The notes beneath the pieces are model-generated. The model was not told where the DNA came from and made no database searches. It was given only the letters and a program-made list of their open reading frames with translations. A program made the position numbers and the translations under genes. From Gavia stellata (lineage: Eukaryota; Chordata; Aves; Gaviiformes; Gaviidae): 64,000 nucleotides of DNA. Shown one piece after another: positions 24,027 to 37,944 of the stretch. Within the stretch, counting starts at the first letter, position 1. The number at the start of each line of letters is the position of its first letter. The stretch lies in assembly GCF_030936135.1 (NCBI RefSeq), contig NC_082612.1, positions 14,057,001 through 14,121,000 on the forward strand, given 5' to 3'.

Positions 24027-27000
24027 CTTATTCCTCCAACAAAATGAAGCTCCGGTCAGGTAAATGAATTTATGGACATGTAGTGAGGCAGAACAAGAAC
24101 AAAAGCCACAGGCTGCACTGAGTTGTCAGGGTGAGGTTTTGCAAAAAAAGACTTCTGTGATTTAATTTGATAAATAAAAAGTGAGAGGGAAGGGAAGAAA
24201 TTGCACATGAAGGAATTTAAAATGCCTGAAAGATAGGAACAGGTATTGAGCTTGTTAAGAAAAAAGAAAAAAAAGATGTAAAGAACTGTCAGTAAAATAA
24301 TTTCCATCCACTCAATCATAACCCAAATGTTTTCCTCCTTAATCTAAATATTCATGGTCTTGAAAGAAATGTGAAAAAGCTCTGAATAAGACAAAAGTCT
24401 TTCTAATCAACAATTGGAAAGTTGTCTTCATATACACAGCATAGCTTTAATTGATGAAGCATAATAACACTGTAAAATACAAATTTTTTTAGCTCAAGAA
24501 ACTCTGTAAAGATGATGTAAGAAGAATTTATGAATATGTGTTTGAAAGGAGACATCCCATCTCTATCTTGATCAAGGAGTTAAGTGGCTGGAAAATGGAC
24601 AGTGCAGAAGAAGGGAATTCTTCATTGTGTAATAAATTGTTAATGTGGGTTTCAGTTATTTGTGAAGAGTGAAATGTCTGTGGAGACCTCCTTTTCACCC
24701 AAGAATTTTACAGACTGTCTTTAAAGTAAACTGATGTATAGACAGGAAAGAAGTTAGAAGGAACAGCCAAACTTTATTGATTGAATCTTTTAGCAATCCT
24801 GGGATGAGTCCTGAAAATATCTTACTCTCCAAGCTTATACCAGGTTACACTTGTTAAGTGATGGCATTAGTAAAACAAATTCAAGATTACTGCAAATTCA
24901 GAAAAATAAACCAGAGGAAGCTGGTCGATTAAATACATTTTGCCCCTTTATCCCAGGCCAAACCGCAATATATTGCTTCATAAGGCCACTGCAAGAGCAA
25001 CATGATGATAATCAGTTGAATATTTATTTGGCAAGACAGATTTGTCTGCTACAAATATATCTATAAAATTGTGATTCTCTGAATGTACTAGAAACAAAAA
25101 GCAGTCGTTCAGAAATCCTAGCCTGCCTTCTAATCAATCCTGTGCTCTAACGAGCTGTCTCTCTTGCCTCTCAAGTAACCTACACTTCATTGGTTTTCTC
25201 ACTGTCTGCTTCTGAAATAGAGTCACTCACATCTCCAGTTCAATGCCTTACACCCTACATCAGCAATCAGCAACAAGGAAATCTCTCATCTCCTCCGTTG
25301 GCTTTTCCACAGTTCTTTGCCACAAAGACCGTGCTACCACAGGTGACAGCTTCTAGTATTTCACTTCTCTTACTGCTAAGAGCAACTAATTCCATAAGGC
25401 CCAAGCAAAACATGGTTTTGCATGCCCAATAATTTCATCTGTGACTGCCTGGGATATCAGACACACTCCCCAGCTGGGTCCCAAATGTCAGTTCTGAGAG
25501 TGGCTTAGCCCAGCAAGAAAAAAAAAGGAGGAATTCAACAACTGACTTAAGCAATGATTTACCTAATTTTTATCAGAACATTTTCATGAAAAAAACCCAT
25601 ATTGATTTTAATTTTGTCCAAGTCACTCTAGAGCTTTTTTTTTTCTCTCCCAATTTTCTTTTAGCAAATCAGGAGAGGGTGTTTCCAGTTCATCCCTGAT
25701 GTGGAGTGGCCAGACTAGAATATGAACATTTTGTTCTAATTCATTACTAGAAATTAAAATTGCAAACCATACATTATTCTAGTATCATGGAAGCTTTTAA
25801 CTGCACTAGAGACTAATTCTGGTCTCCGTATTCCTCCTTCCAGGGGACTAGGATATTTCCACTTCTGACAAGCAAGGAGGAAAAAACAACCACCATGCTT
25901 TTACCAGCAGCCACATTTTTCACTGAACAGCCAATTCCCTGCCCTCCTGCATGGAAAGATAACAAACCACTCGCAACACTGTCTACAGACACCAGCAGCA
26001 TTATTTTGCTTATGCCTAGACTTAAGCGCAGCAGCAACGTCACAATACTAATTTTCCAGTCACGCGACAGCGTGTCCTGAGACCTCTTGAATCCAAAGTC
26101 CCCATCGCAGTGATGCACTTCATCTCCTGCCTACAAACTTTCTTTCATACAGCTACTGGTGAAAAAGTTCTGTAGGTTTAATCACTGCTGTAAATTTCAG
26201 ATATTGCAAGTAATTTCTCCATGGAGAATTTAGACCCCTCCTCTAGCAAGTTAGCAGCATCATTTGTGTCCTATGTCAGCCAGTAAGTCCTAAAAGCGGA
26301 GTCCAACATCAAGAGGACTCTGAAACATGGACGAGCTAAAAGTGCCACAAACTCCCTTTTCAGTTCTGAAAAATGTTAAATCATGCTGTTGACTCCCAGA
26401 ATGGTTTCCCTTTTTCATCCAGCCTATGCAGTGGTTTTGAAATATGGGTAAGCATACAGATAAACCTTCGGTAATGGGAATCGAGCCCTTTAAAAATCTG
26501 CAGACCTGTGAGTTTTGGGGGAGTTAGATAGTTCTGCAGAATTTCCACCCTCCTGACCCCCCCCTTCCTCCAAGCAAATTCTTGTCTCGCTGGTTATGCC
26601 TAAGGTAGCGTTTCTCTTTACAGAGTAACTGTCATTTCTTTTGCTTTAATTACCAGCCTTCGGGTTATTCTAAATCATCTGTGAGAGTACTGATTCCTCT
26701 TCAGAGGTGTGGTAGCACCAAGACATCTTCTAGGTGTAAAAAGACTCCTTCCAAGTCTCTATGAAGCCATGAAGCACATCCCAAGCAAAAAACCAAATCC
26801 CATTCATATTGCCACAGGCCATACTCTGCTGTGACAGATTCTATTTCCTCATCTTTTAAAATGATTTGATTTTCAAATGGTCCACAGAGAATCTAATGCT
26901 GATAGTTTTTCCCAACGATGTGCAAGACCCAAGAAATGGTCAACAGTGTCGTTATTCTGACAGATTTCCCCAGTGATCTGAAAAGCTTCTGCCCTCTTTG

Positions 27001-30000
27001 AAACTGCTTAATTAGCCAGCCCCTACTCCACACACCCATCTTGTGTAGGACCAGTATAATAGAATTTGTGTCTTTGTTATGTTGGGGAAAAACATTCCGA
27101 TCCCTAAGCAGGTGGTCTCAGACTGTTCTGTTCCACCTCATTTGGACGTACAGCTGGTACTAGCTCTGCTAGCTCACGCTTTGTGAGGGCAACCATCGCA
27201 GTTATTTCTTGCAGCCAGGAATATTCAGCAACTGAACACGATCACGTCATTGTTCAGACCCACACAAACTTCAGCAGGTACAACACCTTCAGGATTTTCT
27301 TTTAAAATAAATCTTTCTCTCACTATGAAGTTTGTGTAACTTCTGAGCTTTGAGCTTTTACCTGTCAGGTCAGTAAAAGCATCCAACCCTAACAATCAAA
27401 ACAGCTACCACGGGCAACGCTGTATATTTAAGAATTCTCCTTCTCGCTTTCTTCCCTCCATCCTCCAGTTATCAACTTTTTTTTTCCGCTTCACTGCACT
27501 TCTTCACATTACCGCAATTCCCCATTTTAAAGAACAAATTTCCCTATCCGCACGATTTTCAAAACTGCCATGAACGAGATTAAAACCTGCTTCCATCTTT
27601 CCCTGCAGCTGTACTTAACAGCAGTGTCATTCCCTCTCCCATGGCAGCAGCTCCCGCCTCGGCTGGTTCCAGCCCATGGTGAACTTGCCATCCCCTCTGG
27701 AATGGCACAGCCGTCCCATCACTGACCTCGGCCAAGGACAGCTCGAGCGCGATGCCTTTCAAGCTGCGCTCAGCAAAGGACGCTTTAACTCCCACTCCCC
27801 TAAGTATGAGAAGATACGCACTGAAGGAGATAAGACTAGCTTTGGGCCTGATCCCAGGAGGCACAGAGCTCATCATATAAATGCTTAGAGCCAAGGAGAC
27901 TCTCAGTGCTTTGTTAAATTGGATCCAGAGCAGTAAAACATTTCATTCCAAGTGCATTTTCATGCACAAATACATGCTCTACTCCTCAGCCCTTCTAGAG
28001 ATTTCTCTAATATTGTGTTTTAGTTCTCATGTTCTCAAATACAGTTTTCCTTAATTTCAGTATAAAGATTTTGAGAATCCTTCTTCTGGCTTTAGAGAGG
28101 GTATTACTTTTTTTTTTTTTTTTTCCAAAGTTTAAAGAACTACCCTGTTCAGTAAATTTAGCTCTTCATATTCCAAAATTACAAGGATAAGTGAAGTTAG
28201 ATCATGTGAATTATGAAGTGATAATGTCTTTAGTTCTGCCCCAATCAGAAGTGTAACTCTTTAAGGCTTGTAATAATCATGTTCAAACATATTCAGATTA
28301 TAATTACTTTTCTTCTGATAATGATAGCCCGTCTGATTGGATGATTACCTATTTGACTTTGATAAGTCTCGAAGGTCAAAGAAGATAATTACAGACATCT
28401 GTTTTCTAAGAAAAATAAACTCTTGGAAAATAATATTTAAAGTGACATCTGCAAATAAGCATTTTAGAAGCATGCTGCTCATGTGAAAGTCACAGGCAGG
28501 CAAATAAAATAACAAAAGCAAATTGTAAAGTTACCGAGTTATCACTCGGTTATTGCTTTGTAAATGTGCAAGTTTTCTTTTGTTACTTACATAAGCACAA
28601 ATAACTTCAGTCTGATCAGAATACATTTGAGTAGACGTTAAGAATAAAAATAAATGAAATAAAAACAATGCATGTTCTATACATGTTTAAACCATTCTTG
28701 CAGGCATAGTTTGTTTGAAAAGAAAATCGTTTGTTTAATCAAAGAAGGGAGCAGATTATGTACCCCACCTGTTGCTACTTCCAAGTCAAGAGGAGGAATA
28801 TTATTCAAAGAAAATAAGCCAAAGTATTCAGTGTTCCAGCATACAGTGATGAGAACGAGCTCACTTCTTTGATTTGAGCTCTCATGTTCTCCAGTGGCCA
28901 AAAGGTGCACCGATCAACAGTCAGCACCAAGACTACAGACTACTAAAGTGTTAATAATTGCTAAACAAACAAATCTAGAGCAAAAGTCATATACATTTGT
29001 CTCCAGAAGAAGAAGAGGCAGGAAAAGAGCCATAGGACCTAAGACCAATTTTCTATAAAGCAAATGTCGTTCACTCAGATACTTTTCTTTCGCCTTGTAC
29101 CCTCTACAGCAGGTTTCTCGTCAGGCAAGTGAGCACAAAAATGCTGTCAAGCCAAAATTCTCTGCTCGTGCTAACGATAACTTCTTCATTCCCAACCTTC
29201 ACCCATTTCTTCTGCATCAACAAAATCCTGTAGTTTAAATAGCTTTTCTTTTCAGCAGACACTCAAATAGACACTTTGACAGAAACTTCTGCACTGCTCT
29301 CCTTGCTTGTCTGCCTCTACTGAGTATAGATTTTATTTTTACTTTTTTTTAAAAAGGTAAACAATTATACTTAAGAACTTTCTGGATGATCCCCAGTGAT
29401 GAAAACCTAATTTATGCAGTTCAGCAAAAACCAGAAGTCACCATAACCTACTAAAGCCAACAGCTCACAAAAGACACATCCTCCTCCTGTTCTTTGTCAT
29501 ACCAAGTCATAATAAGATCAGCTTCAATATAATTACTTTAAATATTCTGTTAGATTGGTACACACAATCATCCACTTACGTCGATCTGTAACCTTTCCAG
29601 TTTTGTGAAACTTCACTTTGAGATAAAATTCCTAAATTCTTCTGCTTCGAATATCAACAGTGAAAAGAAATCAAGATACCATTACTTATCTTCCAAACTA
29701 GTCTCCAGAGGTAGGCTGAAATCAAGTTACAATCACCGTATCTTGAACAATGCACCTAGCTGGGCTGCATGATTGCAAGGAGATTAAGATCTTGTAAAAC
29801 AGAGAAACATCCATTCTAAAAGAGATCATACTGAGAAAGAAAAAAAGACTATGCAACAGAATGTGGGAGAACACAGATTCTTGGATGGTAAAAATATGGT
29901 GATGAGCATTGTGTCTTACTCAGGAGGGAACGCGGAATGTAATTAGGAAAGTCATTGGCAACATTAGATTCAAGATGCAGGCAGCTGGCCCACATCTTTG

Positions 30001-30983
30001 GAAAAGCAGCTAGATAGGCTTATATTTTGTACTTTGAAATACTAAATCAAAAGATCAGGGGCCTGAAAATTTACAACCTATTCCCAAAACGAATAACCAC
30101 ACAGTTCAATTTAATTTTAAAGCACCAAAAAAACGTGATAATCTGAACACAAGCAAATGGAAAATATGGGCAAGTAGGTGGCTTTTTCTACATTTCTTGA
30201 AAATCTGAAGATCTGAAAATCTGACAGTCATACAATAATGGCTAGATCCTTTTCAGGTAAAGTCTGATTTATGGTATTGTGCTATAGCCCTCAAAACAGA
30301 CCTGTCTTCTAAAACAAGGTCCGTTATCTATTCTCAAGGAAATGAGGTGCTGAAGAAAAGCATACTCAAACTTTGTTAACATATGATAATCAAAACTTAA
30401 GATATTCTCTTTAAAATTTAAAGATTTTTTTTTATAACAAATGCAAGTGAGTATTTGACAAGTACTGAAACAGGAAAAGCAACTGAACATTAAATGAGAA
30501 CCAAGATGAGTAATGGGATAGACTAACCCTAACTAAAATTGGTATTGTGCAAATACACAATAACAAACAGTTCTCCAGAGAAGGACTAACAGTCTAAACA
30601 GATGAGCCAGAGAGATGATCGGAGAAAAGATAGTCTCAAATTAGAGAAAGGTAAAAGAGCACAAGACCCATTAACAACCTTGCCCAAACTTATACTACAC
30701 CTGGGATCCTGAGATTCTTGAAGATAATTCAGAACAGCACATTCTTCTGCTGTAACACGATTGACAGGAAGGGAATTTTAATTTCTCTAATGATTGCAGA
30801 AGACCTTCTCTGCCTCCTTGGATTGTGAAATCTTAACCAGATAGTGTTGACAGAAAAGAGGTATCATGTCATCTTATAACCTTGCATGGCAGGTTAGATG
30901 ATTTTTGAGCTCTTCAGGAACAGAAGGAGCCACACATCTATTCAGAACCAGAATTCTTGCTTCCCTGGGTAACAAGTCTGCTG

Positions 30984-31015
<32 letters not shown>

Positions 31016-32215
31016 TAGCTAAGTCACTCTACCCAAAAGGTTCCCAGGTCCTGGCATTGTTCTCTTGTATTTCTAAAACCTCACTACAAGCAACTGCAAC
31101 TTTTGTGAATTAAGGACTTATTATCAGCACCCAACCAAGTAAAAGGAGTAGCTATCAAAACATCACCTTGTTTGAAGCAGCCAGCACCCTTCCCTCACAT
31201 TAACTCTCGACAAGATTTCATGGGGAAGTATTCCAAGAAAGTTCTCTGAGCTACAAGCTAGCTTTCACATGAACTAACATTTTATTACGTGTTTGGTGAA
31301 CATGTGAGAAAGATCCCCAGTAATAGAACATGGCTCAGCTAGGATTTTTTTTTTATCTGTGAAGTATAATATTGAGACAGAATTATGTATCTTTTTAACA
31401 GTATAAATTAATTTACAATAAAGCTTTATTCGAGAGACTGAACATCAGAAGAAGAAAAGGTTCAATTATCACCCTTCAAATTTCCAGAGAGCGGCAAATT
31501 CTGTAGTCACTTGTTTGCCAGAGTCTGTCTATAGTCTTAACTCTAATGAACCAACTGGTTTACTGGTACATGAACTGGGAGGAAAGTATGAACTGGTTTC
31601 TACAGCCAATGGCATCTTTCAGTAAATGACACTTAAAGACCCAAACATTGTTATCAAGTAAGGAAAGAGAATCAAGCCAAATTTGACTAGTCAAGTGGTT
31701 ACTGTTAGTGCAACACAGGGCTGGTGAAAACCCATAAATCAGTAAACAGGGCTTGGTTAATAATTTAAGTCCAGTCAGCTGGTGTTTGAGACAGTGGTGT
31801 CTTTATTGAGTCCTGCAGGCCCTTATGTTTCAGTTTATCTTACGAGAATCATCACCTGTAAGGGTGGACACACAATACTGAAGCAAGGTTACAGTACTAA
31901 GACTGCTGATTTGAGCGGCACCGAAACGGTGAAGAAAAAGACCAACTTTGACCATATAATCGGATTTATGCAGACAGACTCCGGCTGCAGTATGCTGCCA
32001 TATGAAAGCAGTGCTTTGAAAAACCTTGTTACAGTTTACTGTTTACCCCTTTCATCTGTCTTTTCACCCTTCCTCCCACTTCCTCTCAAATGAGCAGTTT
32101 GATAACTGTTTTAATAAACACCTGCTTGAGAGAGATGACCTGTACTTTCCGTTAGAAGTTAATTTGTTCGGCACAAGCAGACTACCTGTATGTCTTGTAC
32201 GTTCTTTCTGTACAA
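24027..32215. other. Long non-coding stretch with poly-T tracts
   Basis: No supported gene. Poly-T runs lie at 28108-28124 (17 T) and 30985-31011 (27 T). A block at about 28150-28660 has the composition and motif density of a conserved non-coding element and contains a nested inverted repeat. Other frames are short and unconvincing. Confidence 0.5.
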
Positions 32216-32890
32216 CGTATCTAAGCCATGACTTTTCTTATCTATCCACACAGCTGAAACTGATTCTCATCTTGATTACCACAACATCCTTCTCTATGGC
32301 CTTGACAGATGCAATCCTGTCTGTCTTATTTCATTCAAAATACTACTGCAAAGATGATTTCTTTCAGCTCATTCTTTTGACCGGGCCATCTCTCTCCTTG
32401 TAGTTCTCAAATAGCAGCTGCTTCTCTACTACAAACTCAATTCACTCATTTTGATTCCTAAGGCTTCCCAGTTCTCTCCCTCCCTCCCTCATCTTCTTGT
32501 GCCTTACCGAGATGCTCCATTCCGATCACACGGGGATGCAAGCTTGCATGCCTCATCATTACATTCCCGAGCTTTCTGCCATGCTTCCCCTGGTGATTAG
32601 GAGATCCCTAAACATAGTTGCAACATATCGGCAATATTGCCCTGTTATCTTTCTCCACAATTCCCCTCAGAACCCTCTTTCCCTTGATGCCCTACAGAAA
32701 AGCTTTGAGAAAAGTCAGACTGTCAGTGTGCTGAAAATACTGCCTGGCATATTGCCAACATTATCCCACTGTTTCCTCATGTTTCCTCTTCTTTTTAGTT
32801 TGTCTTAATCGCAACCTCTTTGGAGCAGTGATCTTTTTGTTCTGTATTTGTACAGCATCGAACACAGTGAAATCCCCATCTGCGGCTAAG
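32216..32890 (+). mobile_element. Ancient L2-like LINE 3' remnant
   Basis: The plus strand matches the widespread amniote L2-like element in two places. At about 32262-32360 ('catcttgattaccacaac', 'ttctctatggccttgacaga', 'tactactgcaaagatga') it retains the C-terminal RT-tail coding region (Leu-Asp-Tyr ... Leu-Leu-Tyr-Gly-Leu pattern). At about 32800-32870 it ends with 'gtcttaatcgcaacctcttt', 'ctttttgttctgtatttgta' and 'cagcatcgaacacagtg', the typical L2 3' UTR end. The intervening coding region is broken by frameshifts. The copy is old and inactive, and the open frames at 31782-32808 are remnants or chance. Confidence 0.7.
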
Positions 32891-35800
32891 GATCAGGTAC
32901 ACAACATAAATATAAACAACGAAACTAAAGAGGTTCGCGGTTTCTTTGAGAAGATACTGCAGGGCAGAGCCTGAGGTGCTGCCAGTAAGCTCGAGTCGTA
33001 TTTGTACGGAGGACTACATTTACGTAAATTATGCTGGCACACTTTCTTATTTCTAAAGGACATCATAATATTTCTCGGTAGCATTTCTGGCAAAATGTTA
33101 TTTAAAAATGAGTTAAAAAAATTAGGAAAAAGCATTTTGTCAGGGCTGTTGGCACAGTTGTGAGCAAGAACCTCACAAATTACTGCACTCTAGATTAAAT
33201 CCAGAGGGAAGTTTTACTATGAAGGCAACTATGGTACAGGAAAACTCAGCATTACAAACCCTTTTTTCTCCCCTGTGTCTCATGAGTTCAAGTATCTGAG
33301 GTAAGCATCTCACCTGTCCATCTGCAGAGCTTTTCTTTATTCTTTGTTCCATGTGAATGAATTTAATACACCCAGTTACGCAACCCAGTCCAGCCCTCCC
33401 CAAGAGCACATTTCCTATCATTTTATCCAGCCTGGTTCTCAGAATTTCTGGTGATCGAGCAGGTTTGCACACTTGTTATAACCTGACTACAGTTGTTCTG
33501 TCGTCAAAGCAGTCTGATCTGGATTAAATTTTACCCCTTTAAATTTCATCCTTTTACTTCTAGCATACCACTCCATATAATGCTCCTCCATCCTCACTGC
33601 TTACCTAGTCCAAATAATCCAGAAGCATGTGGTTTTGCTACGGTAAAGCCATAAAAAGTCCTCTAATCTCTCCTCATAAATAATACTTCTTCTGAGGATG
33701 TGTTTCATAACGGATCTAGCACTGACTAGGACATGGGAAACTCACAGTAAGTTCCCAGTTCTGCTGCCAGACTCCAACTTAAGGAAGGAACTATATCCCT
33801 TTCTCTTAAACGGGAACCCATCACAGAAATTGTTTCAAAGTTCCGTAAATGCACGTTAGTTCTTTTTAAATCCCTTGCTAACTTCAGCGTTCTTCTTTTC
33901 TTATATGAAATGCTGTGTCGCTTTCCAAGACACATCGTGACTGTTCTCCCTGCCTCTCACTCGTCTTCCCTTGCCATTGCCTGTTCTCATGCAACAAGAG
34001 GACAAGCAGAAGTATCCAGTGTTCTTCAGCATGCCTTTCTCTTACTGAGCTACTGTGCTGAGTTAGAAAGGGTGGCTCTCTAACATCATTAGGTTACAGA
34101 GCTCTGTTATCAGATATAATGTTAACTTTATCATACTACTGCTTTTCCAGAAAAAGAAGAAAATTGTTAAAAGTACCCTTTTAATTATACTGTCCAAAAT
34201 GACTTGACCTAAGACTCCAAATATCACTGAAATTATTTCCAAAAGGTAAGTCCTATTGCCACATTACACATAATACTTAGGTAGTGAATCTCCATACACT
34301 CTGTCAGCATTTAGAGAAGAAACTGCATGCCCTCCTAAAAATGGTCACAGCAAAACGATGTTACAGTCATGGTGTTTAAGAGATTTGTACATTACTTATC
34401 CCCATATTTAACAAATGGCCACATGCTTGAGCTACTGGAAAATAACTGCAAGATTGCCTCAAGCCTGCGCCACAGTGAGAGTCCTGTGTTGTGATCCAGT
34501 AGAACCACACAGCGATGGCCTACGTGCAACTGTAAGAGCCTTACAATCAGTATGGACAGAAAGACAGCGAGCTGTTGCACGTTGAATGCGTTGCCTCGAT
34601 ATACACACCGAGACAGAAAGAGGGGGAAAGCCAGCGTATGCCTCTCCACTAAATGGCCTCTTGCGAGTAGTCCATGCTTGTGATGTGACTCAGTGACACT
34701 CGCGCACTACAGCAAGTAAATTATCATGGCTTTACACAGAAACCTGGCTTTCCGTGTCCTACCATCATTAGAGTAACACCTTCTTAGTTGCTGTGCTAAG
34801 TTAGCTTAGCCACCAGAAGAGCTTGAATGCCTATTATTTATTCATCTATCCCAAAGCCTAACTTTTCAAATCTGTGTGCACAGATGACAACTGCATTGCT
34901 TACTTGAGCCTCATCACACAAAACTGATTTAAATTAGGGATGTGTGCTGTGGATATTAGATTCACAGCATAAAAGTGCTAAAATGAGGTGTGAACAACAA
35001 CAAAAAGCAGAAGTAGAAATGCTGAGGTCTGACTTCCTTGGTCTGCGTGTGTAAGAATTCGTTGCCGAGTGCTCTGGCACTCCTAGAATCGAGCAATCAT
35101 TCCCTCCAAAACCAGGAGCTTTTATAGATTTGTTTAGTTCCACTTTCTATTCTACTCAGAAATACGTTCCGTAAAAAAGAAATTAATTTAATAATACTTA
35201 CAAAAACTTTACATAAATATTAGGTATATTTAGCAGAATGAAATGCAACTGAACTACCCTTGGACTTTCCAAACTAGACTGTAGTAACTGATGATTAGAT
35301 GCGTTCCCAGTATGCCACAACAACGTTGCAGAATGCGTTAGCTTAACTCACCTTTGTGAACTGCTCTGTGAGCATATGAAAATACTCATTGCCTCATCCA
35401 TAATTTAAAATCAATGACAGTATATCAGGACAATGATTTAGTAAAATGTATTTCTCCATTAGCTGCTGCTAATTGGAAGCTGAGCATGCTCTCTGCGGAC
35501 CCAAGCAACAACTATCACAGCAACTTCAATTAAAAAAAAAAGTTGAAAAGTCTCTCAATCAAACTTCTTTTTCAAACAAACTGTAAGAAACGCTTCCCTT
35601 TAAAAAAAGAGAAAACACTGCCCTCCTTTGGATCAGACATCAATGCTCTTCAGTTTAGAATACAGCAGGAAAATCTCTTCTGGAATAGACCTTGCAAACC
35701 ATGGGCCACATTTTGTTCTAAAATACCAGAGTACAATTGTGCTGTAGTTTAAAGCAAAAGGTGAGAGATATTGTTGGTTTGCTTTTGTAAGAGACTGAGA

Positions 35801-36970
35801 ACCATTTTAATAATTTTTACAAAGATGTAGACATACCTGAAGAGAAAAGGAAGTGGCACAGCAAAACAGAATTTTTGCCTGCTATTTCTGTATGTAAATA
35901 AAAACAGCTTATGTAAGATCATTAAAAATCAGGTGAAAGATGGAAGCTAGATAAACCATAATTAACCAAATTAGAAATAGGCACAACTATCAGTGACCAA
36001 AAGTTAACAAAAAAAAAAAAATCATGGTTTAAAATCTTATCTAAAAGGTATCACCCTCAAAACCCACACATCTCATGCCATGTTTGCCGTGGACCTGGCG
36101 ATGGGAATATTTGTTAAATTCAACACTTTATGCAGTACTCCCTGGAACCAGCCCCAATCTGAATGACAACGGGAACACTGCTGGACAGTTATTTAGGGAC
36201 ATTACAAAATGGCTTGGCAATGTCTTCCCCACTTTCAGTAGAGAGGATAATTTGCATACAAACCAATGGATTTTAGGAAACATGTAGGTAGCACTCTCAG
36301 CTAATCAAAGAAAATAGCTATAGAGATCTGGTTTCCATGCACATGCAAAGTATACAACACAAAGAGCATGAATAATTATCATTAATGAATGTCAAACTTA
36401 TCACTGAAGACTGGCTGTTGATTCAGAACACCGCTGGAGTGTGGAACTACCACTCCACTGGGAACTAATACAAGGAAAGGGACTGAAGTCTATTGGGAAA
36501 GTCAAAGATGAAGGGGACCTTCTGTGAAAAGAGTATTAAGAAAAAACGTGTTTCTTTTCCCCTTTGTAAGGCAAATACACCCCCTGACAGTTTGATCTGA
36601 CTAATGAGAAAAGTACTGGTAAAAGTCACATTCTGAGAGGTGGCTTAGGTGCTGGTTTTTTGTTTTGTTTTTAACCACAACCAATTCTTCCTCAGTTTGT
36701 CAAAGAAAAAACTGAGTAAGCATCTTAGGATCTGGCTCTTCATACAGTAGCTGGATGTAGAGAACTAATAAGCCTTTTTTACAAAGAATCCATGGAACTT
36801 AGGAAAGCTGTTTATCCAATAATTTCTTGTACGTGCAGAGTCAACCTTCACTTTCTGTCTGAAATTGTTCCACTGGATGCCACCTCTGAAGTTACTGCAT
36901 TTCACTCCCACAGGACGAAACTCACAATACCGTAATTATAAAGCAATTCTTCATTTTCCACTATGAAGGC
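32891..36970. other. Non-coding AT-rich DNA
   Basis: No supported gene. A candidate conserved non-coding block lies at about 35380-35540. Everything else is short-frame AT-rich sequence. Confidence 0.5.
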
Positions 36971-36976
36971 ATCATT

Positions 36977-37340
36977 TCACAGAATTGCTAAGGTTGGAAA
37001 AGACCTGTAAGATCATCAAGTCCAACCATCAACCCAACCCCACGATGCCCACTAAACTGTGTCCCACAATGCCTCGTCCACACATTCCTTGGACACCTCC
37101 AGTGACGGTGACTCCACCACCTCCCTGGGCAGCCTGTTCCAGCGTTTCACCACTCTCTCAGTAAAGAAATTTTTCCTAATACCCAGTCTAAACCTCCCCT
37201 GGCGCAACTTGAGGCCATTTCCTCTTGTCCTATCACTTGTCACTTGGGAGAAGAGACCAACACCCACCTCACCGCAACCCCCTTTCAGGTAATTGTAGAG
37301 AGCAATAAGGTCCCCCTTCAGCCTCCTCTTCTCCAGACTT
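36977..37340 (-). mobile_element. CR1 LINE 3' fragment with RT tail
   Basis: Minus-strand CR1 of the same subfamily as the 15416 and 53618 copies, starting 'tcacagaattgctaaggttgg'. The minus frame 37267-37052 encodes the terminal RT segment ([14 protein letters not shown], then [18 protein letters not shown]). The copy is truncated at about 37340, just after the 'cctcttctccagact' block. Confidence 0.93.
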
Positions 37341-37944
37341 CATGTGAAGTTGTTCAGTATAGTTTTCCTACAAATAAGGCCAGATTTCCCACGCATCCCT
37401 CCGCCCCCGGAGTAGATACTAGACTCATGCCTTATGTTTATGACCAAAGAGTAGGGAGCTGTGAACCACAGCACAGAGGTGAGCTACTGCCCATCAAATC
37501 ATAATCTTTTTTGCCCCTGTGAGAGCCAGCCTACTATACTGGGCCTGCCAGAACTCAGCAGGACTCAGGACTTGCACTAAGTGACTTACGACAGAAACAG
37601 GGTCAAGTAAAGAGGGCTGAGAAGGCAAGAAAAGGTAAAGGTACACAGAAAGGGGGACGGAGCAGGGTTGGGGAGGAAGCGTGCAGCTGGGGTACTGAGG
37701 AGAAAAGTGTGCAGTAGAATGAGGCAACAAGGGGAGAAACAGATGTCACAGCTTTGCTTGAGTCCTCAGAAATACTCTTTGCTAAGACAGCTAAAACTAG
37801 GGGTGTTCAGGGCTGCCTTGTATTTGGGTAGGTACAACGCTCTTCTGTGATTAATCCTGCAAAACTGCGTTAAAGGTCAGATTCCCCTCAGTGGCTAAAA
37901 CTGCATCTCCTCAAGTGAAACAGGAGACCCAACACCACGGGAAG
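37341..37944. other. Non-coding DNA, nothing recognised
   Basis: The sequence between the CR1 and the minus-strand frame holds no supported feature. Confidence 0.5.

Noticed and set aside
31782-32808. Three consecutive plus-strand frames of about 100-125 codons
   Set aside because: They lie on or next to a decayed L2-like LINE. The apparent coding potential is a repeat remnant.
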